Of a stretch of DNA of 64,000 bases, positions 17,538-27,492 are shown piece after piece; position 1 is the first letter of the stretch; each line of letters starts with the position of its first letter. The stretch lies in contig CP073761.1 in NCBI GenBank assembly GCA_018399015.1, forward strand, positions 2,356,001 through 2,420,000, given 5' to 3'. The DNA comes from Cyanobium sp. M30B3. Its GTDB lineage: Bacteria; Cyanobacteriota; Cyanobacteriia; PCC-6307; Cyanobiaceae. The notes below the pieces were generated by a model. It had not been told where the DNA came from and ran no database searches. It worked only from the letters and a program-made list of their open reading frames with translations. The translations under genes were made by a program, and so were the position numbers.

Positions 17538-17893
17538 CACTCGGGCACCGGGTCGCAGCCACAGGGGCTGAAGGGATGGCAGCGCAGCAGGCGGGTGAGG
17601 GTGAGCCAGCCCCCCCGCCAGGGGCCGTGGCGCTGAATCGCCTCCAGCCCGTAGGCACTGCAGCTGGGAATGAAGCGGCAACGGGGCCCCAGCAGCGGCG
17701 AGAGCCAGCGGCGGTAGGCGCCGATCAGCAGCAGCAGCAGCCCGGCCACCGCCCGGGCGAGCGGTCCAGCGGGGGGGGCGGGACGCCCCGCGACCTGCGG
17801 GGCAGAGAAGCCGAGGGCCTGTGGGCCGACAGATAGGATCGAACGTTGGCGCTGCACAGCGGGCCAGCTGGATCGATGTCCAGCATGGCCCAT
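17537..17893 (-). CDS. yidD: Membrane protein insertion efficiency factor YidD
   Basis: The last 75 residues carry the YidD signature: [35 protein letters not shown], and a final [24 protein letters not shown] with the clustered Cys and Pro. YidD is a small amphipathic protein on the cytosolic face of the membrane that helps YidC insert proteins. Family members are about 70-90 residues, so the frame from ATG 17893 (118 residues) probably starts too far upstream; a GTG near 17860 or a still later start is possible. It lies far from yidC (7.8 kb), unlike in genomes where rnpA, yidD and yidC are adjacent. Confidence 0.82.
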   Translation of the reverse strand: MGHAGHRSSWPAVQRQRSILSVGPQALGFSAPQVAGRPAPPAGPLARAVAGLLLLLIGAYRRWLSPLLGPRCRFIPSCSAYGLEAIQRHGPWRGGWLTLTRLLRCHPFSPCGCDPVPE

Positions 17894-17925
17894 CCAGCGG
17901 TGTCCCTGTCCTTCGAACGTTCTTC

Positions 17926-18534
17926 ATGTCTCGCTACCGCGGCCCTCGCCTGAGGATCACGCGGCGCTTGGGAGACCTCCCCGGTCTCACCCGGAAGGCC
18001 GCAAAGCGGTCCTATCCCCCCGGTCAGCACGGCCAGGCCCGTCGCAAGCGCTCCGAATACGCCATCCGTCTGGAAGAGAAGCAGAAGCTTCGCTTCAACT
18101 ACGGCATCTCCGAGCGTCAGCTCGTGCGCTACGTGAAGAAAGCGCGCGCCCAGGAGGGTTCCACCGGAACCAACCTGCTGAAGCTGCTCGAGAACCGCCT
18201 CGACAACATGTGTTTCCGCCTCGGCTTCGGGCCCACCGTGCCCGGCGCCCGCCAGCTGGTGAACCACGGCCACGTCACCGTGAACGGCCGGGTGGTGGAC
18301 ATTCCCAGCTACCAGTGCAAGGCCGGCGATGTGATCGCCATCCGTGAGCGCAAGCAGAGCAGGAAGCTGGCCGAAGGCAACCTGGAATTTCCCGGTCTGG
18401 CCAACATCCCGCCCCACCTCGAGTTCGACAAGGCCAAGCTCTCCGCCAAGGTGGTGAGCAAGTGTGAGCGCGAGTGGGTCGCCCTGGAGATCAACGAACT
18501 GCTGGTGGTGGAGTTCTACTCCCGCAAGGTCTGA
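17926..18534 (+). CDS. rpsD: 30S ribosomal protein S4
   Basis: A 202-residue protein starting [16 protein letters not shown] with the usual basic N-terminus ([19 protein letters not shown]). An S4 RNA-binding domain follows, [19 protein letters not shown] and [20 protein letters not shown]. It nucleates assembly of the small ribosomal subunit by binding 16S rRNA. It is a single-gene transcription unit with a strong terminator 40 bp downstream and is divergent from yidD. Confidence 0.97.
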   Translation: MSRYRGPRLRITRRLGDLPGLTRKAAKRSYPPGQHGQARRKRSEYAIRLEEKQKLRFNYGISERQLVRYVKKARAQEGSTGTNLLKLLENRLDNMCFRLGFGPTVPGARQLVNHGHVTVNGRVVDIPSYQCKAGDVIAIRERKQSRKLAEGNLEFPGLANIPPHLEFDKAKLSAKVVSKCEREWVALEINELLVVEFYSRKV

Positions 18535-18574
18535 GCCAGCCCAGCCCGGCCCCCTCGGTTCAGGCCGTGGTCAG

Positions 18575-18608
18575 AAGCCTGCCATCGGCGTCGGTGGCAG
18601 GCTTTTTT
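18575..18608 (+). terminator. Rho-independent terminator of rpsD
   Basis: A perfect 10-bp stem (18575-18584 with 18595-18604), a 10-base loop, and a T6 run at 18603-18608. It is the end of the rpsD transcript, facing the convergent oxidoreductase gene. Confidence 0.9.
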
Positions 18609-19890
18609 ATGGCTGGGGTTGCTGCCCTTGGCCGCCAACAGCTGGTCGCAGGCGCAGCTCGCCGAGCAGGCCGCCGGCAATCCGGCGCAGGGCTCGCCGG
18701 CCCAGCCCCTGGAACGACAGCTCACCCCCCAGCAAACGGACGGCCACAGGCGTGGCCCGGGGCTGGGAGATGGCGTAGCGGAAGGTGAGCCCGGGCAGGC
18801 CGTAGAAGATCCGGGCCAGGCGGCGGGCCGCCTCGAAGTCGTCGGCCAGCAGCCCATGCACCCGCTGCGTATGGGTGTCGGGCCGCCCCTCCAGCACGGC
18901 CTCGGCCGCCAGTCGGCCACTGCGGATGGCATGGAACAGGCCGTCCCCGAACAGGGGATTGATCAGACCCGCCGCATCGCCCACCAGCAGCACCCGGCCG
19001 TCCGGGGTGTGCAGGGGCTCGGGCCCGTCCCAGAAGGGCAGGGGGTGGGCGTAGCTGCGCAGACCGTTAAGGCGCTCGGGAACCACCCCGAGCGCGGCGG
19101 CGGTGGCGTCGATCGCGGCGCGGATGCGCTGGCGCGCCCTGGGGTCGCGGCGCACATCGCGCTCACGGCCATGGAACAGCCCCGCACCGATGTTGAGGTG
19201 GTCAGCCTTGGGGAACAGCCAGGCGTAGCCGCGGCGCAGCACGCCGTAGTCGAGGTGGAGCAGATCGGGGCGCAGCAGGGGATGGGCGGGATCCCACTGG
19301 TGGGGGACCTCCAGCTCGATCGCCAGGGCCACCCGCGGATCGGGCCGCAACCCCACACAGGCGGCAACGCCACCGGCGGCCCCATCGGCACCGATCACGT
19401 GGCGGGCCCGCACCTGCAGGCAGCGCGGCTCACCGCTGGCGCCCGGGCGGCGCAACGTGACCGTGACTCCATCGCGCCCCCGCTCCAACGCCTGAAAGGC
19501 GTGTCCCTCCAGCACCCGGGCACCGGCCGCTGCGGCCGCCTGCACCAGGGCGTGGTCGAAGCGGGGCCGCTGCACCATCCACAGTCCCCGCGAGCGCTCC
19601 GGCGGCGTTCCCGGCGGATCCACGGCAGCCTCCGCCGCCGCCTGGAATCGCCAGCTGTGCCGCATCCAGCGCACCCGGGTGTCCACCACCGCCTCGGGCA
19701 CCAGATCGCGCAATTCCCCCTGCACCGGCACGGGCATGCCGCCACCACAGGGCTTGTGCCGTGGCAGCTGCCGCTTGTCCACCAGCAACACGCCCAGGCC
19801 GCCCCGGGCAGCGGTGACGGCCGCCATGGCCCCGGCGGGGCCTGCGCCCACCACCAGCAGATCCACCGTCTCGGTTGGCCGCTCAGCCAC
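18607..19890 (-). CDS. Geranylgeranyl-reductase-family FAD oxidoreductase
   Basis: A 427-residue flavoprotein. The N-terminal Rossmann motif is [20 protein letters not shown], followed by [11 protein letters not shown], the substrate-site Cys loop of geranylgeranyl reductases. A second FAD motif is [19 protein letters not shown]. ChlP-type enzymes saturate the phytyl tail for chlorophyll; archaeal and bacterial relatives reduce other isoprenoids. It is a member of the family, but chlP proper cannot be assigned from one sequence, and picocyanobacteria carry more than one paralogue. The start overlaps the trpC stop by eight bases. Confidence 0.8.
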   Translation of the reverse strand: MAERPTETVDLLVVGAGPAGAMAAVTAARGGLGVLLVDKRQLPRHKPCGGGMPVPVQGELRDLVPEAVVDTRVRWMRHSWRFQAAAEAAVDPPGTPPERSRGLWMVQRPRFDHALVQAAAAAGARVLEGHAFQALERGRDGVTVTLRRPGASGEPRCLQVRARHVIGADGAAGGVAACVGLRPDPRVALAIELEVPHQWDPAHPLLRPDLLHLDYGVLRRGYAWLFPKADHLNIGAGLFHGRERDVRRDPRARQRIRAAIDATAAALGVVPERLNGLRSYAHPLPFWDGPEPLHTPDGRVLLVGDAAGLINPLFGDGLFHAIRSGRLAAEAVLEGRPDTHTQRVHGLLADDFEAARRLARIFYGLPGLTFRYAISQPRATPVAVRLLGGELSFQGLGRRALRRIAGGLLGELRLRPAVGGQGQQPQP

Positions 19891-20767
19891 CGATCAGCGT
19901 TTCCAGCGCGGCGGTGACATCCGCCTGACGCATCAGGGACTCCCCCACCAGCACCGCGTCGGCGCCCGCGCCATGCACCCGATCGAGGTCGTCGCGGCTG
20001 AACAGACCCGACTCACTCACCAGCAGGCAGCCCTTGGCGCGGATGCGCTCGCCGTGGCTGGCGGTGAGTCGCTCGGTGACGGCCAGATCGGTGTGGAACG
20101 TGGCCAGGTTGCGGTTGTTGATGCCGATCAGCTCCACCCCGTCGAGGGCCAGCACCCGGTCCAGCTCCGCCCCATCGTGCACTTCCACCAGGACCGCCAG
20201 TCCGAGACTGCGGGCCACCTTGAGCAGGTAGGCCATGTCCTGATCGCTGAGGATCGCCGCGATCAGCAGGGCGGCGTCGGCCCCGGCCGCCCGGGCCTGG
20301 TAGAGCTGGTAAGGACTGAGGATGAAGTCCTTGCAGAGCAGGGGCAGGTCCACCACCTGGCGCACCTGCACCAGCACCTCGAAGCCCCCCTGGAAAAACG
20401 CCTTGTCGGTGAGCACCGACAGACAGCTGGCGCCACCGGCGGCATAGGCACGGGCAATGGCCTCGGGGTCGAAATCCTCGCGGATCACCCCCTTGCTGGG
20501 GCTGGCCTTCTTCACTTCGGCGATCACCGCCGGCCTGCGGCAGCTGGCGCGCAGGGCCGCGAGAAAATCACGGGTGGCGGGCAGCTCGGCCACCTGTTGC
20601 TGCAGCTTCTGCAGACTCAGTCGCCCCCTGGAGGCGGCCACCTCGCGGTCCTTCTCCCAGACGATCCGCTCGAGGATGTGGCGCGGCTCAGCCTGATCGT
20701 GGGGAATGGCGTATTCGAGGTGCGCCACCTTCACGGAGGGGTTCGGGGGCCGGCGGCGGATCTCCAA
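19883..20767 (-). CDS. trpC: Indole-3-glycerol phosphate synthase
   Basis: A 294-residue TIM-barrel enzyme. [12 protein letters not shown] holds the catalytic lysine and phosphate-binding Ser; [35 protein letters not shown] and VSESGLFS follow in order. It closes the indole ring in tryptophan synthesis in the cytosol. An N-terminal extension of about 30 residues ([20 protein letters not shown]) is usual for cyanobacterial TrpC. The end overlaps the start of the GGR-family gene. Confidence 0.95.
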   Translation of the reverse strand: MEIRRRPPNPSVKVAHLEYAIPHDQAEPRHILERIVWEKDREVAASRGRLSLQKLQQQVAELPATRDFLAALRASCRRPAVIAEVKKASPSKGVIREDFDPEAIARAYAAGGASCLSVLTDKAFFQGGFEVLVQVRQVVDLPLLCKDFILSPYQLYQARAAGADAALLIAAILSDQDMAYLLKVARSLGLAVLVEVHDGAELDRVLALDGVELIGINNRNLATFHTDLAVTERLTASHGERIRAKGCLLVSESGLFSRDDLDRVHGAGADAVLVGESLMRQADVTAALETLIGG

Positions 20768-20853
20768 CGGGCTGGCAGGGACGGGGGCTGGTTGATCGTA
20801 AGGGGGGTGACGTCCCTGCCAGAGCCATCACTGCCGATGCGGTACCGGACCGT

Positions 20854-20868
20854 CCCCCTCGCAGGGGG
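20854..20868. promoter_or_regulatory. GC-rich hairpin between trpC and the AraC-type gene
   Basis: A short 6-bp inverted repeat (20854-20859 with 20863-20868) within the 155-bp divergent intergenic region. It could be a regulator site or part of the 5' leader of the AraC-type gene (start 20923). Only the symmetry is seen; no function is supported. Confidence 0.25.
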
Positions 20869-20922
20869 GGCAATCAAAATCCGTCTACATTCGCCGAAAC
20901 CGGGCGGCACCCTCCCACCACC

Positions 20923-21747
20923 ATGCAGCTCAAGGGCCGTCCCCGCGTCGCTCTTCACAGTCCTCCCAGCCTGCAGCTCAGTGATCGGCCTCCAGGCCAC
21001 GGCACCTGCGCGCACGGTCCGATGCTCAGCCTGCGGGCGCCGGGGATCTGGCCCCAGGGCCGCCCTGATCAGCTGGAGCTGCGCTGGCAGGAACAGGCGG
21101 ATGGCACCCCCATCCATCTGCACCGCCATCCCCCAGGGACGCAGGAGCCACCGCACTCCCTGAGCTGGAGCCTGCAGATCCCCCTCGAACAGCTGCTGCT
21201 GGCAGCCGAGCGCAGGCAGCTCACAGGGTGTCTGGCGATGGATGGCATGGACTCACTGGATGGCACCAGCCCCGCCAGCGCCGGGCTCAGGGCGGCAATC
21301 CGCCGGTTGCGCGCCATCGCCGACCAGGGCCTGAGCCAGGAGTGGCTGGTGCTGGAACCCCAGCTGCTCGACCTGCTGGTGGATGCGCTGATGGCCGCTC
21401 CCGGCGGCCCCATGCCCCGTCAGGATCGGGGGTGGCGGCACGTGATCGAGACGTTGGGCGCCATGGACCGCTGGCTGGGCGAGGAGCTCAGCCTGGCTGA
21501 CCTCTCCAGGGCAACGGGCGTGTCGCCGAGGTCGCTGCAGATGGCCTTCCGGCGCCACCTCCAGAAGCGACCCCTGCAGAGCCTGCGTGAGCTGCGCCTG
21601 GCCCGGCTGCGCCAGCTGCTGCTGCGGGCCGGCCGGAGACCTGGCATGGCCGAGGCGCTGGGCCAGTGCGGCTTGCCCGGCAATGGCACCACCGCCCGCC
21701 ACTACCAGGACCGCTTCGCTGAGAAGCCCTCCCAGACCCGCTCCTGA
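20923..21747 (+). CDS. AraC-family transcriptional regulator
   Basis: A 274-residue protein. The last 100 residues form a two-helix-turn-helix AraC DNA-binding domain: LSLADLSRATGVSPRSLQMA is the first helix-turn-helix, FRRHLQKRPLQSLRELRLAR the linker helix, and LGQCGLPGNGTTARHYQDRF the second. The N-terminal 150 residues (RAPGIWPQGRPDQLELRW) have the general shape of a ligand-sensing domain, but no family is recognised. Target genes are unknown; it is divergent from trpC. Codon use matches the chromosome. Confidence 0.78.
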   Translation: MQLKGRPRVALHSPPSLQLSDRPPGHGTCAHGPMLSLRAPGIWPQGRPDQLELRWQEQADGTPIHLHRHPPGTQEPPHSLSWSLQIPLEQLLLAAERRQLTGCLAMDGMDSLDGTSPASAGLRAAIRRLRAIADQGLSQEWLVLEPQLLDLLVDALMAAPGGPMPRQDRGWRHVIETLGAMDRWLGEELSLADLSRATGVSPRSLQMAFRRHLQKRPLQSLRELRLARLRQLLLRAGRRPGMAEALGQCGLPGNGTTARHYQDRFAEKPSQTRS

Positions 21748-21760
21748 AGCCGGCGGCCCG

Positions 21761-21810
21761 GCAACAGCCAATTGCGCTACGCAACAGCCAATTGCGCTAC
21801 GCAACAGCCA
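21761..21810. repeat. 20-bp tandem repeat over the lpdA stop codon
   Basis: Two perfect 20-base copies (21761-21780, 21781-21800) and half of a third (21801-21810). The lpdA stop codon and last two codons fall in the second and third copies, so the upstream copies are non-coding duplicates of the gene's end. It looks like recent slippage. Confidence 0.85.
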
Positions 21811-23275
21811 TCGCCGCCTGCTTGTAGGCCACTTCCACCACCTCGCTGAGGGTGGGGTGGGTGTGCACCTCGCTGGCCAGCTGCTTGACGCTCTGGCGGC
21901 GAGCCACGGCGTTGGCGATCTCCTGGATCAGGTCGGCCGCGTGCAGGCCGTAGATGTGGGAGCCCAGCACTTCGCCGGTGCTCTTGTTGAAGAGCAGCTT
22001 CATCAGGCCATCGCTCTCCAGCTCGGCCAGGGCCTTGGAATTGGCCTTGAAGTAGCTGCGCACCACGCCCAGTTCGAAACCCTCTCGCTCCGCCAGCGCC
22101 CTGGCATCGGCCTCGCTCAGGCCCACCGAGCTGATTTCCGGGTGGGTGAAGGTGGCGGCCGGAATCGAGCGGTAGTCGATAGCCCGCGTGTGGCCCAGGA
22201 TGTTGTCGATGGCCACGGTGCCCTGGGCGGCGGCGGTGTGGGCCAGCATCATCTTGCCGGTGACATCGCCCACGGCCCACAGGTGCGGCACGGGTTCGCC
22301 GCCCGCCAGCACCCGCATGGCGTCGTCCACCGGGATGAAGCCACGCTCGGTCTCCACCCCAACAGCGGCCAGGTTGAGCTCAGCGCTGCTCGGCACCCGG
22401 CCGGTGGCCACCAGCACCGCATCCACCTCCAGGGTCTCCACCAGCTCCTTGGTGGCCATGTCGGCCAGCTCGATTGTCACGGGGCAGCCGGGGGTTACCT
22501 TGCGGGCCAGCAGGCCGGCGCGGGCGTCGATGTCGCGGCCATCAATCAGCTTGCGGGCGGCGATCTTGGCGATGTCTGGATCGAAGGTGGGCATCACCCG
22601 ATCCAGCGCTTCGATCATCGTCACCTCACAGCCGAGCGCCGTGTACACATCGGCGAACTCCAGGCCGATGTAACCGCTGCCGATGATCGCCAGCCAGCGG
22701 GGCAGCCACTCCAGGCTCACCGCCTCGTCGCTGGTGAACACGGTGCGGCCATCGGTCTCGATGCCGCGGGGCACAAACGGCTCCGAGCCGGTGGCCAGGA
22801 TCACGTCGCGGGCGGAATAGGTGCGCTCCACGCCGCTGCCGCTCTCGCGCACGGTCACCTGCTGGTGGCCCGCCAGCCGGCCCTTGCCGCGCAGAATCGT
22901 GGCGCCGGCCCGCTCCAGCGACTTGGTGAGGTTGGCGCGGATCGTGGCCACCAGCTGGTTGGCGTGGTCGGCGATCTTCTGGCGCTCGAACCGCACCGGC
23001 GCCGCGTGGATGCCGAAGCCGGCCAGGTGCTCGGCGTCGGCCAGCTCCCGCACCCGGCCGCTGGCCGCCAGCAGGGCCTTGGAGGGCACGCAGCCGCGGT
23101 TCACGCAGGTGCCGCCCATGTCGCGGGATTCCACGATCGCCACCTTGAGGCCGTGCTCCGCGGCGTGCTTGGCGGCGTCGAAGCCGCCGTAGCCGGCCCC
23201 GATCACGATCACATCGAAATCAACATCGCCAGAGGAGCCGGAAGAATTGGAGGGGGCTGCGCTCACCGAGGCCAC
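21797..23275 (-). CDS. lpdA: Dihydrolipoyl dehydrogenase
   Basis: A 492-residue flavoprotein disulfide reductase. The FAD motif is VIVIGAGYGGFDAAKHAAE; the redox-active disulfide is in GGTCVNRGCVPSKALL; the NAD site is LAIIGSGYIGLEFADVY; the second FAD contact is HLWAVGDVTG. The catalytic His-Glu pair is in HTHPTLSEV near the C-terminus. It is the E3 subunit of pyruvate dehydrogenase and the glycine cleavage system. An 18-residue Ser-rich N-terminal tail precedes the fold. The gene ends inside a 20-bp tandem repeat. Confidence 0.95.
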   Translation of the reverse strand: MASVSAAPSNSSGSSGDVDFDVIVIGAGYGGFDAAKHAAEHGLKVAIVESRDMGGTCVNRGCVPSKALLAASGRVRELADAEHLAGFGIHAAPVRFERQKIADHANQLVATIRANLTKSLERAGATILRGKGRLAGHQQVTVRESGSGVERTYSARDVILATGSEPFVPRGIETDGRTVFTSDEAVSLEWLPRWLAIIGSGYIGLEFADVYTALGCEVTMIEALDRVMPTFDPDIAKIAARKLIDGRDIDARAGLLARKVTPGCPVTIELADMATKELVETLEVDAVLVATGRVPSSAELNLAAVGVETERGFIPVDDAMRVLAGGEPVPHLWAVGDVTGKMMLAHTAAAQGTVAIDNILGHTRAIDYRSIPAATFTHPEISSVGLSEADARALAEREGFELGVVRSYFKANSKALAELESDGLMKLLFNKSTGEVLGSHIYGLHAADLIQEIANAVARRQSVKQLASEVHTHPTLSEVVEVAYKQAAMAVA

Positions 23276-23278
23276 TGT

Positions 23279-24193
23279 TCAGCTTGCCGGCATTCTCTCC
23301 TGCCGGAGGCGCTCCAGCAGCAGGGGGGCCGCCGCCACCGCCACATTCAGGGATTCCACCGCGGGACTGTGGGGCACCGTGACCCGCTGGCTGGCCAGTG
23401 CCTGCAACTCCCGGGCCAGGCCCGTCCCCTCACTGCCCAGCAGCAGGGCCGTCGGGGCCGTCCAGTCGAGCTGCCAGTAGGGCCGCCCGCCCTGCTCCGG
23501 CGGCACGGTGGCAAGCAGCTGCACGCCATGCCGATCACGCAACAGCGCCAGGCGCTCCGCCAGCTCCGCCCGACTGCCGCGCCACAGGGGCAGGGCCAGG
23601 GCTGCCCCGGCGGAAGCGCGCAGCACCTTGGGCTGGTGAGGATCCGCCCCATCGGCCAGCCACAGGCTCCGCACCCCGGCCGCCAGCGCCGTGCGCATCA
23701 GCGTGCCGAGGTTGCCGGGGTCCTGGATCGTGTCGAGCACCAGCCAGAAATCCACGGGCTTCATCACCCCTGGACTCGTCACCTCTGGATGCGTGATCTC
23801 TGGATGCGTAATCTCGGCAAGCCCGCCGCCCGCCCCTGAGGCGATCACCGGAGGTTCCAAGCTGGCCACCACCCCATCGGGATGCTGGGTGGTGGCCACG
23901 GCCTGGAGCACCTCCTCGCTCACCCTGTGCAGACGGCAGCCCGGCGGCAGGGCGTCCAGAAGGGCCTGATGGCTCTGCATCCAGGGGTCCGTGGCCAGCA
24001 GGTGGCGAGGCACCAACCCCAGGCGGATCACCTCCTGCAGAAGATGGGTGCCTTCCAGCAGGAGCAGCCCCTGCTCCCGACGGGCCCGACCGTCGTGGAG
24101 CTGCCTGAGCTGGCGCACCAGAGGATTGCGGCGGCTACAGATCAGGGGCGCCGGATCAGAACTGGTCGTGGCGGCGCACCTTGACGGTTCCAT
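23279..24193 (-). CDS. TrmH/SpoU-family RNA 2'-O-methyltransferase
   Basis: About 304 residues from ATG 24193; an open frame to 24265 adds nothing recognisable. The SPOUT motifs are in order: LDTIQDPGNLGTLMRTALAAG (motif 1), LLLGSEGTGL (motif 2), VPHSPAVESLNVAVAA (motif 3). The N-terminus has an L30e-like substrate-binding region (LLLEGTHLLQEV). It methylates a ribose in rRNA or tRNA with S-adenosylmethionine; RlmB- and TrmH-like proteins are hard to separate, so no symbol is given. The linker between domains holds a short repeat (HPEIT), seen as a 15-bp tandem duplication in the DNA. It overlaps the small gene upstream. Confidence 0.85.
   Translation of the reverse strand: MEPSRCAATTSSDPAPLICSRRNPLVRQLRQLHDGRARREQGLLLLEGTHLLQEVIRLGLVPRHLLATDPWMQSHQALLDALPPGCRLHRVSEEVLQAVATTQHPDGVVASLEPPVIASGAGGGLAEITHPEITHPEVTSPGVMKPVDFWLVLDTIQDPGNLGTLMRTALAAGVRSLWLADGADPHQPKVLRASAGAALALPLWRGSRAELAERLALLRDRHGVQLLATVPPEQGGRPYWQLDWTAPTALLLGSEGTGLARELQALASQRVTVPHSPAVESLNVAVAAAPLLLERLRQERMPAS
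23783..23812. repeat. 15-bp tandem repeat in the methyltransferase linker
   Basis: Two near-identical 15-base copies (23783-23797, 23798-23812; one mismatch), preceded by a degenerate third. The repeat is in frame and encodes repeats of HPEIT in the linker between the two domains of the RNA methyltransferase, so copy-number change would only lengthen the linker. Confidence 0.75.
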
Positions 24194-24404
24194 CGAGCAC
24201 CAGTTGCGCGCTGTCGAGATCAACTCCCCGCACGGCAGCGACCTCGCCCTTGATCCCCTCGGCACGGAGGTTTTCGATGAGCTTGCCGATCACGGCATCC
24301 TCGACTGTGGTCTGGTCGAGAGAATCTGGAGTGAGACTCTCAAGAAACTTGCCGATCTTCGAGGCAACCAGCTCGGATGCGTTGGAGATCTTTAAGAGAA
24401 TCAT
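24156..24404 (-). CDS. Conserved small protein, function unknown
   Basis: An 82-residue acidic protein: helical N-terminus (LKISNASELVASKIGKFLES), then VEDAVIGKLIENLRAEGIKG and a beta-rich end (VRGVDLDSAQLVLDGTVKV). It looks like a compact folded domain with normal codon use; I believe similar small proteins occur in other picocyanobacteria, but cannot name a family. It overlaps the start of the methyltransferase gene and ends 10 bp from tRNA-Leu(CAG), so the tRNA and both genes may share one transcript. Confidence 0.6.
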   Translation of the reverse strand: MILLKISNASELVASKIGKFLESLTPDSLDQTTVEDAVIGKLIENLRAEGIKGEVAAVRGVDLDSAQLVLDGTVKVRRHDQF

Positions 24405-24414
24405 AAAATTTCAG

Positions 24415-24498
24415 TGCGGATGGGGAGACTTGAACTCCCACGACATTGCTGCCACTAGTACCTGAAACTAGCGCGTCTACCAATTCCGCCACATCCGC
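24415..24498 (-). tRNA. trnL: tRNA-Leu(CAG)
   Basis: The minus strand folds as a class II tRNA. The acceptor stem is GCGGATG with CATCCGC and discriminator A; the D-loop is GGAATTGGTAGAC; the anticodon loop is TTCAGGT, giving anticodon CAG. There is a long variable arm, and the T-arm is GGGAGTTCAAGTCTCCC. The CCA end is not encoded. Confidence 0.95.
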
Positions 24499-24676
24499 GT
24501 GGCCGTCACCGCAGTGACCCCAGAACCCTACGACATGGCGGGAACCCCAGGCGCGGCATCCCCCGGGCCAGGAAGCTGCGCCGCCCTCTCGCGTCAGCCA
24601 GTTCTGACAGCGGCTCCCTAGACGACACGGGGATTTGTTGTCATCATTCGTGAGCATTTGCTAGGGACAGCCCTAT

Positions 24677-26146
24677 ATGACGCTCTCCGCTGTCCCCGCT
24701 TCCATCCCCGTGGCATCCGTCTCCGGCGATGCCCCCTCCGGAGACGCGGCGACAGCGGCAGACGTGGCCTCCCTGATCGCCGGGTCCACCGACCAGCCCG
24801 AGGAGGGCCCGGGCCTTGCCGGTTCGCCCGAGCTGCAGCGTGCCCATCTTCTGGTGACCGGTGGCCGCCGGCTGAGCGGCGAGCTGCGGGTGAGTGGCGC
24901 CAAGAATTCAGCCCTGGTGCTGATGGCGGCCTGTCTGCTCACCCGCGACCAGATCCTGCTGCGCAACGTCCCTCCCCTCACCGACATCGTGGGCATGGGC
25001 GACATGCTGGTGAGCCTGGGTGGCAAGGTGCGTCGCACTGCCGACACCCTCGAGCTGGATGGGGCCGAGATCAACTGCTCCACCGCCCCCTATGAGCTGG
25101 TGAACAGCCTGCGGGCCAGCTTCTTCTGCATCGGACCCCTGCTGGCCCGGATGGGCATGGCCAAGGTGCCTCTCCCCGGCGGCTGCCAGATCGGCACCCG
25201 GCCAGTGGTGGAACACGTCAAGGGGCTGAAGGCCATGGGTGCCCAGGTCACGATTGAGCACGGCGTGGTCACGGCCGTGGTGCCCGGTGTCAGCCGTCGC
25301 CTCACCGGCGCCCACATCCACCTGGACTGCCCCAGCGTCGGCGCCACCGAGACCCTGATGATGGCCGCCGCCCTGGCTGATGGCGAGACCGTGATCGAGA
25401 ACGCGGCCCAGGAGCCCGAAGTGGTGGATCTGGCCGACCTGCTGCTGGCCATGGGCGCCCGCATCCGCGGTGCTGGTACTCCCACCATCCACATTGCCGG
25501 TGTGGAGCGACTGCACGGTGCCGACTACAGCGTGATCCCGGACCGCATCGAGGCCGGCACCTTCCTGCTGGCCGCCGCGATCACCCGCTCCGCCCTGCGC
25601 GTGGCCCCCGTGATTCCCGAGCACCTCAGCGCGGTGCTCACCAAGCTGGAGGAGGCGGGCTGCCGCATCGAGCGCGATGGCGACGGTCTCACCCTCCAGG
25701 CTGAGCGCATCCGGGCCGTGGACCTCCGTACCCAGCCCTTCCCCGGGTTCCCCACCGACCTGCAAGCCCCGTTCATGAGCCTGCTGGCCACGGCCGAGGG
25801 CACCAGCATGGTGTGCGAGAAGATCTTCGAAAACCGGCTGCAACATGTGGCTGAGCTGCAGCGGATGGGCGCCTCGATCCGCACCGATGGCAACACCGCC
25901 TTTGTTGAAGGTGTGGCCCGGCTGAGCGCCGCCCCCGTGAAGGGCACCGACCTGAGGGCATCGGCGGCCATGGTGCTCGCCGGCCTGGCAGCGGAAGGCG
26001 TGAGCGAGGTTTACGGGCTGGAGTACCTCGATCGCGGCTATGCCGGCATCGAGCACAAGCTGAACAGCGTGGGAGCCTCGATCCAGCGGATCGATCCCGC
26101 CAGCGTGCTCCACGCCCAGCGTCCCAGCCAACACCTCGCCGCCTAA
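24677..26146 (+). CDS. murA: UDP-N-acetylglucosamine 1-carboxyvinyltransferase
   Basis: A 489-residue enzyme. The first 60 residues (Ala/Ser-rich) are an unusual extension; the conserved enzyme begins at [39 protein letters not shown] carries the active-site cysteine that binds enolpyruvate and fosfomycin. It transfers enolpyruvate from PEP to UDP-GlcNAc, the first committed step of peptidoglycan synthesis. An internal start further in is possible, as no homologue has this long a head in memory, but the frame from 24677 is open and uses normal codons. It lies between two tRNA-Leu genes. Confidence 0.93.
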   Translation: MTLSAVPASIPVASVSGDAPSGDAATAADVASLIAGSTDQPEEGPGLAGSPELQRAHLLVTGGRRLSGELRVSGAKNSALVLMAACLLTRDQILLRNVPPLTDIVGMGDMLVSLGGKVRRTADTLELDGAEINCSTAPYELVNSLRASFFCIGPLLARMGMAKVPLPGGCQIGTRPVVEHVKGLKAMGAQVTIEHGVVTAVVPGVSRRLTGAHIHLDCPSVGATETLMMAAALADGETVIENAAQEPEVVDLADLLLAMGARIRGAGTPTIHIAGVERLHGADYSVIPDRIEAGTFLLAAAITRSALRVAPVIPEHLSAVLTKLEEAGCRIERDGDGLTLQAERIRAVDLRTQPFPGFPTDLQAPFMSLLATAEGTSMVCEKIFENRLQHVAELQRMGASIRTDGNTAFVEGVARLSAAPVKGTDLRASAAMVLAGLAAEGVSEVYGLEYLDRGYAGIEHKLNSVGASIQRIDPASVLHAQRPSQHLAA

Positions 26147-26158
26147 GCTCCTGCCATC

Positions 26159-26240
26159 GGGAGCGTGCCGGAATTGGTAGACGGACTCGACTCAAAATCG
26201 AGCGCCTTCGGGCATGTGGGTTCGAGTCCCACCGCTCCCA
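26159..26240 (+). tRNA. trnL: tRNA-Leu(CAA)
   Basis: A class II tRNA on the plus strand. The acceptor stem is GGGAGCG with CGCTCCC and discriminator A; D-region GGAATTGGTAGAC; anticodon stem CTCGA/TCGAG with loop CTCAAAA, giving anticodon CAA. A variable arm is followed by T-arm GTGGGTTCGAGTCCCAC. It is 13 bp after murA and 32 bp before argD. Confidence 0.96.
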
Positions 26241-26272
26241 TCCCACCAGCGCCTGATCCGGCCAACCCGGTG

Positions 26273-27460
<1,188 letters not shown>

Positions 27461-27492
27461 ACCAGCCAGCCCTCCCCATCCTTCAGGCCCCT

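Noticed and set aside
21587-23839. A 750-residue plus-strand frame
   Set aside because: It is antisense to lpdA and the methyltransferase gene, and is low-complexity (His/Gln/Gly-rich).
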